Source: Gnetum montanum
Lineage: Eukaryota; Streptophyta; Gnetopsida; Gnetales; Gnetaceae
Length of the DNA stretch: 64,000 nt
Assembly (NCBI GenBank): GCA_015680685.1
Contig: MNCI01000200.1
Span: forward strand, 62,001-126,000
Reading direction: 5' to 3'
A program made the translations under genes and the position numbers. A model generated the notes under the pieces. The model was not told the origin of the DNA. It made no database searches and was given only the letters and a program-made list of their open reading frames with translations. This document shows, in pieces, positions 56,311 to 64,000 of the stretch (positions are counted from its first letter, which is position 1; every line of letters begins with the position of its first letter).

Positions 56311-57587
56311 AATATATATTAATTAATAATATATATGTATGTATGTATATAGTAGTTAAATAATAACAATAATAATATTAAGCATACATAGTAATAAATA
56401 ACAAATTTTATCATGTAAGTCTTTACACACACACACATACAATTATATAATATCTAACCTTAATATTTATTTATATCCTATACATATGTTTAAGCATGTA
56501 TATATGGTATAATAAAATATGTATATGTTAGAATATTAGTTTAAATATTAAATTCAAAGTGTTAGTTTAAAATATTAAATTTATACTATCTCAAGTAATC
56601 ATTACTTGTGATGTGTCTAAGTGAAAGTGGTGGTTATATAGCTACATAATGGTAAATTAATTTTAACAACCAAATAATGGAATTTGAATTAGCCAACTGT
56701 ATAATGATGCAACTTAAATAAGTCTTAGCTAAGTGGGAAAGTTAGTTGTTGGAATTGGTGGGAATTTCAAATTTATCTACACTATATAAAGAGATATGAA
56801 TTGTTTGGAAATACAACATATCTCAATTCGACACATGAGTGAGAAAAGCAAGTAAAGTGTTTAACTATGAAGTAGAAAGATGGTTCTTTGAGAGATGGTA
56901 GTAAGAAGACCTTTTATCCCATATGTTATAGGACGCTCCCTAGAGCATGTCACGAGAGCCTATTGTAAGGCAACTACTCGTGGAGTACCTAGTGAAAGCC
57001 CTTTCTTACTTTGACTTTTGGATGAGTTTAGTTTCCTCATTGGTGATTACTCAATACATTCCAATGTTTGGGGTAGCTTTCATCAATGTGCAACTAAAGC
57101 TAAATACCAAGGAGAGTCCAATCAAGATGATTCTTGAGGAGAGGCTTTCATGTCTCAAGACATAGAAGTAACTAGTTGGGAAGAACCTCAAAAATTAGTA
57201 GCCAAAAATTTAGATGAGAAAGAGATAAAGATAGTTGTTGAAGACAAAGATGCAGTGATCCAAGTTGAAGCTTGACTAAGCAAGAAGAAAGAAGAAAAAC
57301 ATTCATCACCATAGAGATAGAATATGAAAGAATTAGCAATATGAGAATTCCTAAAAGAGTTATCTTAACTATTCTTTTCCCACCTACAAAATAGTTTGTA
57401 TAAAGCTATGTTTGTATAGTTTCCTAATTTTATAGGGTTAAGGTTTTTATACCATCAAGTCTTAAGTTTGATGGAAATTTTCCTCAAAAAAGATTTATTT
57501 TTTTTATAAAAATGTTCAATAAATTGCTATTTTAATGATGATTTAGTTGGTGAATGACCTTAAACACCTTAAATCCTTAAGGAGTTT
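56311..57587 (+). other. G 3' internal region
   Basis: AT-rich (56,290-56,530, with a short (AC)n at 56,425-56,437), then about 1 kb with a TATA-like ACTATATAAAGAG (56,779) and a short charged reading near 57,130-57,270. Could hold a decayed small LTR (a TGTTAGAATATT start near 56,527), but no second end or duplication was found. No gene supported. Confidence 0.45.
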
Positions 57588-57605
57588 AAAATGAGGAATA
57601 AGAAA
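57588..57605 (+). other. G polypurine tract
   Basis: AAAATGAGGAATAAGAAA, purine-rich, immediately before the 3' LTR start TGTTGTCAC. Confidence 0.65.
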
Positions 57606-60471
57606 TGTTGTCACATTTACCCCATTTTAATGGAGCAGATTTTATGAAATAATGTTGAGAACTAAATTTCTCAATGTACCTTTTCAATGGTGAATGGAAA
57701 ATAAATTTAAATTATTTATTTGAAAGGAAAATAGTGAGAAGCATGATGAAGAAATGTGTTAAAGGAAAAAAATTGAAAAAGTGCTCTTTATATTCAAGGT
57801 ATGCACTTTTTGAGTTTGTGTTCATAATTCCAAAGGCATGGAATTAATGAAAGCTTAAAAAGACGTTTCTCTCTTAAGGATGAAGAATTTGTGGTTTTCC
57901 CATGTAGGAATATGTATAATGATGGAGGTGAAATTTGGGAAATGATTTAGGAATTGCAAGACAATGTATTACAGTCGTATCACCATTGGTTCTTACATTG
58001 TATATGTTTATTAGTTTTATTTTTAGTGGTCAATTAGATGTTTCAAAGAATGATTAAAAATAAAGTGCATAAATTTGTGCATCTATTTTCCTTGAAACTG
58101 TGCAAGAACTTTGTAGGAAAACTAAAAAGTAATTACATTAGATAAAGATTCATTGTTATGTTGTGGTCATTGTAATTCATAATGTTGTATTCAATCTACG
58201 GTGACAAAAATTAAGTTGCAGAGTTATGAATTCCAAACAAAACAAGAGGAAAATATCCAATTCAAAGGCTTAGTAGCATTTGATAAATGTTGGTAGAACA
58301 AGATTATACTTTCAACGCAAAGTAAATAAAATTAACAAGATTCTTGTTAAACAGTGGTTGAACAATTCAAAAAAATTGTCTAAAAGAAAATGTCATCGGT
58401 ATTCTAACTAAAAGAGAAACTCTTGTTGTAGAAAAAAACATGGCAATATGAAGTGCAACAAGCAAATAAAATTTCAAAAACTTGCAGAAGAATACAGGCC
58501 TTGCAATTCATAAGAAGGTCTATACGAAATAAATGTTTTAAAGCAAAAATGAGCATGCCAAACCTACAGGCATAAAAAATTTGGCTCTACATTCAAAATC
58601 AAAAGAAGCCCTAGAGTAGCAACTATCATATTTAAAAAAATGTAAGTTAAAAAAACCCTAAGTAAAGGGCATTCATCACAGCAAATTTCTCCATAAAAAC
58701 ATAAAAAATTTGAATGGAAGCTCCTCTCCAACCGCCTACGCATGAGTTTTACCTCATAGAGGGTGACATAGTAGCAAGGCATCGATGTGGTGAGAACCAG
58801 AGCAAGGTCTAAATCTACAAATTTCTTATTCATGATGGAGTCAATTGTTTTGGAGCAGCACTAAGTAGAATAATGAGTGTAGAGACTAAGGATGACCTCG
58901 GTAGGAGAGCCATGCTTGTAGAATTGCAACAATAGGATTTGGGAGTGGAAGTAAGGGATACTAGACATAAGAACTATGCATGAGGGAGGCAGCATAGCAA
59001 CAAGCATGACAACCACTAACCTCAAACACCACCCCAAAGTACACCAAATATGAAACAACATATATTAAGGTCACATGGACTTAATAACAACTTTATTTAA
59101 AAAAAAAACAAATCATCACAGAAAAAAAACTCCTGGTTTATTTGAATTACAACTAGTAATTTTTAAAAAGAGGTTTATAATTCGAAAAGGGGGAAATTTA
59201 TAATCATTTGATAAATATAACTTTAATTTCTTCTAAAATTAAAACTTTCCAATGAAAGTTATAACCTCCCATGAAAGTTATAAATAGATCTTCTTGATAT
59301 TTGTAAGGTTGTAATTGCTGAGAAGACACTTGCCAACTATGGCTTGATTTTCTCATAACTCCATATAGAAGTTATAACTTTTTAAGGTAGTTATAAATAA
59401 ATTCCCTAGATATTTAATATTTACCTTAACCACCTTCAATGATGAACGTAACTATCATGAACTTGCTATAAAAGGGCTTCAAGAGTAGAAGAATATTTTT
59501 TTCTAGGGGAAAAAATTGGTAGAAGTAACATTGAAGATTGTAAAATCATGAATTGCTAAAGATATCAATTTGGTTGCTTGGTTTTAATCCTATGAGTGCC
59601 TTACTTTCCATTTTGTTTTAGTTACTTAACTAATGGTCTAGATAGTAATGGGTTTGGCATTTAATTTTGGGATTTTCTATATTGTTCTTGAATCTCCGTT
59701 TTACACAATACTATATTTCTATTAAAGTTTTCCAAATAAGAGCTTATGTTATAGAAAAACCTCTTAAGCAATTTAATAGTAATATATTATAAAAATTGCC
59801 TATTTGAGTTTAGAGGATCTAGAGAGTCTTTGATACTTTAGCTTATTTGAAATAACTTCATTTTTTAAAACTTTATTGCCTTAGAATTCTAATTTAAAAA
59901 ATTGTCAAACTTTTCTATTTGTTCTAGTGTTTGCAATTCTTAACAACTGTTGGCTAGCCAAGTGTTTTGGTAGTGAATAAGATTATCTTTTATGAATTTG
60001 CTTGTTGAGCTCAAATGATTTGGGCAATTTGTAATACTTGGATTAAATTTGAATAGCTTTATTGTGAAGTGTTTCATGATGCTCAATTTATCTTGCTTAT
60101 ATATTTGAGATTTACACAAATTTGCTTTTTTTTTTTCTTTAAAACCCATTAAATCTCGCTCTATTTCTAATTTACTTCTGGAATTTTCTTTCTGAGGGAA
60201 ACTAAGAGTAGATTGGCAAAATTGTGCTAAAGCATTTTTGCATTAGCCGAATTTCTTTCATGATAGCCATTTACAATTTCATACATAAACCCAACATACT
60301 CACATTTAGCTGGTTTCATAACCACTTAGTTTATTTGAGAGTATCTAGGCCTTTGGTGTTGCCAAAAGACCAAGAAGCACCTAAACCCTGTTTTGAGGAA
60401 CACTTTTATTTCCTGTGACCCCCAAGGAGACTCAAGGGTACCATCGTTGACGTCTCAAACGGTCACCAATA
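57606..60471 (+). repeat. G 3' LTR (2,866 bp)
   Basis: Pair of 29,586-32,546. TATA box GCTATAAAAGGGC near 59,463. Ends CACCAATA, where the left copy has CACCAACA. Confidence 0.88.
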
Positions 60472-60476
60472 GCAGG
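60472..60476. repeat. G target-site duplication, right copy
   Basis: GCAGG against GTAGG at 29,581-29,585. Confidence 0.7.
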
Positions 60477-63330
60477 ATTGGTAAAAAAGGACTGTAACTA
60501 GTTTCATACTATGGGTCAAATATCTAATATTGCATTGCATTAACGACCGTGACCATTCAAGGCCCGGTCACATGACATGGTTATCTACCGTTATGGCTTA
60601 CCATGGCCATCTGACACAGGCAATCGTACATGAACAGAGATGCCACGGTAAAGAGCGTTGTTTTCTGCAGGTGCCATGGTCTTCCAGATTTTAATTTTGT
60701 TGAAACATGATTGTAGCTGTCTTGCAAAAATAAAAGGTGCCAAGCTACAGTTAAAATAATGTGCACGATGTTTTTCTATTTTTACTTTCTATGAAGCAAT
60801 GTCTCATTTCTAGCTATGAAGTGATGCAAGATTTCCCGAACCAGCACTGCTGCAGAATTCATGTAGAAAACAGAGTTGCAGTTGGTGGAATTCATGTAAG
60901 AAGCAGCTAAAGAATTGTACATTTTCAACATTATTATTTGTGTTTTTTATATAACTCTTATAATTTGGTATTTTTAAATATCGATGCATTTTTTGAGATT
61001 GAAGTTATTTGAGTTAAATTCTACATCATGCTGTGTATCATTTGAAGCATGTGATCTCTGTGATCTGTTTTTGGAGAAGATAAAATTTGACTGAAAATTT
61101 CTGTCCAAATTATCTCCTGTATATGATCCATTTTCTTTACATTTATTGCTTTGTGTAGTTAGAGATGCAACAAAAAATATTCTGGACCTACATAGAAGTG
61201 TAAAAAGAAGAGGCTATGTAATTGATTTCATATAGACAATTCCAAATATAAAAGGATATCTTGGAAATAATTTTAAAATTATAACGTAAAAAGCCTGGGG
61301 CATAGACTCTTACAGCACTTCCTATGTATCCATTAACCCATACTTAAACAAAGGATTTTTCCCATCCATCATCTATAAAGGGATCGAGATTGAAAGTCAA
61401 AAAGTGAAAGCTGAAATGAATGTATAATCACCAACATGAATTCTTTGTAAATAATAATAATAATAATAAAACCAAAGTAAACTTAGTAATATCTGAATAT
61501 ACTCCATAGAATTGTAACGTAAGAATATAAGACTAATTTATTCCATCATACTCTATCTGAATATGCTTAGAGATTATAACAAATTTTAGCAAATGAAGGC
61601 ACTATAAACGATAAACAGAATAAGATCATAAGCAAAGGTATAAGAGAATATTTAGAAATGATTATATTTCACTGTAACAAATGGTATTCCAAAATGAAGA
61701 TTTCATTATAAAAAGTTCCAGTGACATATTTATAGGTGCTGCCTTATTTAAGTTTCTGTTCCGCGGTGTTGTCATTCCTCTCTTCCATGGGCGATGGTGT
61801 CAAGCCACTGCTACCATGCTACCGTTCCTTTCTTTTGCAGTAAAGTAGCCACACCAATTTTAAGAGATGGAGGGAACGTGATCAATAAAATTGAAAATTG
61901 AAAAGTGATTTAAATGCACTATTTTAAATTCGTCCAAAGTAGGTACATGTGACCAGCCGGAAAGGTCATGGCACTTCTTTTAACAGTATTATAAGCCATG
62001 CCATGTCCCAAAATCCATGACATGAGACTGGGCCCTCAGTAGCAGGAGAATTTATAAGATGCAACGATGCTTAAGATCCATAAACGTTAAAACAGCAACG
62101 GAAAAGCATTAGATATTCTGTGTCGTTGGGATTGGGAAAATTTTTGATAAGTATCTCAACGTCATCCCTGCAGAAAATGCTATTGGCAATGGTATGGCTC
62201 TACGAAAAAAAATGATATGGTTCTGCTCGATTTTTCTAACATTAGCGTTACAGAACACAGAGGCCATAACCCAGATTAAGCCAAAACAATCGGAAGTCTT
62301 AAGATTTCAGCATTTGCAATAGGCAAACAATGGTAGAAAATCAGCATTTGTTTGCAACAAATAATATTAGTTTTGGCATTCGGAAGCCATGAGTTGTTGC
62401 AGGCATTTGGAAGTCAATTAGTTCTTGCTAAAAAACAAACACTATTTTTAATCAATATTCAAATTTTCATAAATACGAAATCAAACATTCTAACATTTTT
62501 ACTAACCTTCTTGTAGTTTTTAGCGGTGCTGCAGTTAGCAAATACATAATACCACCCATAACAAAATAAAAATATTGCAGGTCACAAAAAACAAACTGCA
62601 AGAAAAATGTTAGCGCGGATATTCTAAGCATGATATTAGAACAAAGAAGCTAGAAAAACCAACATTTCCTACAGAACTTTAATTCAGGACAGTACCAGGT
62701 TTGTTAGGGTAAGTTAAAGTCATAGAAGCCACTCACAATTGGCATAGAGAAATCCTTAGGTGAAGACAGCAACTATCTGCTGGGCATGCTTTAGGGATTA
62801 GGTTAGCTTGTGGCTTTGTCATTTCACAAGAATAGACCCAAAAGACATTCAGAATTATCAGAGTTACAGATTAGAGAAAATTAAGAAACATGGTAAAAAT
62901 GAAAGCTTGAAGAGCTGGAATACATTATTGCATTTTAGAATGCTATTCAAAGTATCTCAATGCTATCGTCAAGGTTTATTTAAGTTCTCATCATCTTAAA
63001 ATTGAAAGTAGAAGATGGATTCAACTCCCCTAAGAAGAGAGCATTTCCAAGTTGTGCATATTAGGAGCTTTTGAAGATGAGTGACATGTATTTCTTTCAT
63101 GTGTTGTGACCACCCATTTGAGACAGCTATATAATGTTACAACCAAAAATCCATATAATTTGTTTTTGATGCTATCATTGGAGATTGATTAATTTGTAGG
63201 GTTTATCTTTATTTTTCATAAAAATATAATATCTGCCGCAGAATAGATCCTATAGGTCATTAGACATGATAAAGCTTCATTTCATTTTAGATTTACATAT
63301 AGCAAATTGTACTGCCCTGGCTGCCAGTTC
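60477..63330. other. Right flank without recognisable genes
   Basis: May begin with the remainder of the T3 LTR, but I could not align it. Contains a pure (AAT)n run at about 61,449-61,468 and two stretches rich in CCATGG/GCCATG-like words (60,560-60,680 and 61,780-62,040). Open frames are short and without features. Confidence 0.5.
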
Positions 63331-63700
63331 CCTTACCCAAAAAGCCTAATATGTACTTTGAAATCTTGATAAAATTTTCATTATTTAATGATTGAGATGA
63401 TGATCAGTTGGCATAAACTTGATGGCAAAGATGTTTTGTGGTTGTTAGTGCTAGTACCCTTACCCACAAGCCCTCATGTATTTTGAAATCTTGATAAAAT
63501 TTTCATCATTCAATGATTGAGACAATGGTCAGTTAGCATAAACTTGATGGCAAAGTAAAGGTGTTTTATGGCTCCTACTCTTTACCCGCAAGCCATAATA
63601 TCCACTTTGAAATCTTAATAAAATTTTCATCATTCAATGATTGAGATGATGGTCAGTTGGCATAAACTTGATGGCAAAGTAAAGATGTTATATGGCTACG
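63325..63700. repeat. Tandem repeat of about 125 bp, three copies
   Basis: Units start at CCTTACCCAA (63,331), CCTTACCCAC (63,458) and CTTTACCCGC (63,580). Each contains TTTGAAATCTTGATAAAATT and GGCATAAACTTGATGGCAAA-like phrases. Spacing 127 and 122 bp. Confidence 0.93.
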
Positions 63701-64000
63701 GCTGAGGTGAGGGGGTGAGGTGAATTGGTGACAGACAACACAATTATACAAGTTGAAATAAAAAATAATATTTTAAAACTAACAGGTACTTTGGAATTCA
63801 CATGCTATTGGAACATACATTATGCAAACTAAACAAAATATACATTATATATCTAATTTATGCATGTATATTTACATATTTGTTCAACTCTACAATCTTA
63901 CATTGTTGTCTAAAAAATTATAAGTAAATTACAGGCCAAACATGCATGTACAAGAAATGGTATAATTCCAAACCATTTCGAATCTGAATACACAACGGTG
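63701..64000. other. Right end, nothing recognised
   Basis: AT-rich sequence with no repeat or gene that I can support. Confidence 0.5.

Larger units (their letters stand above)
29586..60471 (+). mobile_element. G: Tat-lineage element with ~2.9-kb LTRs, host of O
   Basis: Two long LTRs (29,586-32,546 and 57,606-60,471) on either side of gag, protease and archaeal-type RNase H (left block) and RT, Gypsy RNase H and integrase (right block), with O inserted between the blocks at 35,272-53,736. Without O it would be about 12.4 kb. Plus strand. LTRs start TGTT and end CA (TA in the right copy). Divergence between the LTRs is roughly 12-15% by eye. Confidence 0.88.

Noticed and set aside
56947-57165. 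72-codon frame and a possible small Copia-type LTR near 56,527
   Set aside because: No target duplication, no second LTR end, no protein similarity recognised.
60477-64000. Host gene in the right flank
   Set aside because: All frames are short and AT-rich; no splice-linked exons or domain patterns were found.

Overview
This is nuclear DNA from a seed plant, most likely a gymnosperm with a large genome. That assignment is inference. It rests on AT-rich sequence, no intact host gene in 64 kb, and an almost continuous stack of old, mutually nested Ty3/Gypsy LTR retrotransposons of the Athila and Tat (Retand/Ogre) lineages, whose LTR pairs differ by very roughly 10-15% by eye. All element coding regions are broken by stops; nothing here looks able to move today.

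Layout. (A1) 1-9,491: Athila-like element on +, its 5' LTR cut by the window edge, gag-pol 560-6,802, 3' LTR 8,672-9,491. (H) 9,492-15,660 plus 25,641-25,980: the remains of a second Athila-like element into whose protease A1 inserted. H has lost RT to integrase but carries an extra open region at 12.46-14.94 kb. (A2) 15,661-25,635: complete Athila-like element on -, inserted in the 3' LTR of H with a perfect 5-bp target duplication (CTAGT). (T3) 25,981-29,585: Tat-lineage pol remnant and probable 3' LTR, the oldest layer on this side. (G) 29,586-60,471: Tat-lineage element on + with ~2.9-kb LTRs and a near-perfect target duplication (GTAGG/GCAGG). Its protease and archaeal-type RNase H lie left of a large insertion, and its RT, RNase H and integrase lie right of it. 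(O) 35,272-53,736: an 18.5-kb Ogre-like Tat element on -, inserted in G with a perfect target duplication (GTTAT). 60,477-64,000 holds no recognisable gene, only a small tandem repeat and simple sequence.

The most interesting part is inside O. Its gag-protease and RT-integrase blocks are separated by 6.4 kb with phase-compatible splice sites at both ends (minus strand, 48,149 to 41,752), as in the known protease-RT intron of Ogre elements but much longer. On the opposite (+) strand inside that intron sits an eight-exon gene (about 42,383-47,392), mostly with short plant-like introns in matching phase. Its 5' exons resemble an FCP1/NIF-type HAD phosphatase, its middle resembles the plant transposon-protein domain, and its 3' exons are acidic and coiled-coil-like. 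Because it is antisense to the element RNA its introns would survive retrotransposition, so this looks like a captured or chimeric cellular gene carried by a giant retrotransposon. O also carries one short motif (AGCGTGACC and close variants) across LTR, leader and intron, plus three separate tandem arrays.

How the parts work together: each element shows the standard cycle parts (LTR promoter with TATA box, primer-binding site, gag, protease, RT, RNase H, integrase, polypurine tract). A1, H and A2 use a tRNA-Asp-like primer site where it is visible; G and O share a different primer site. Decay is mainly by C-to-T/G-to-A changes, visible as Trp-to-stop changes and lost catalytic residues.
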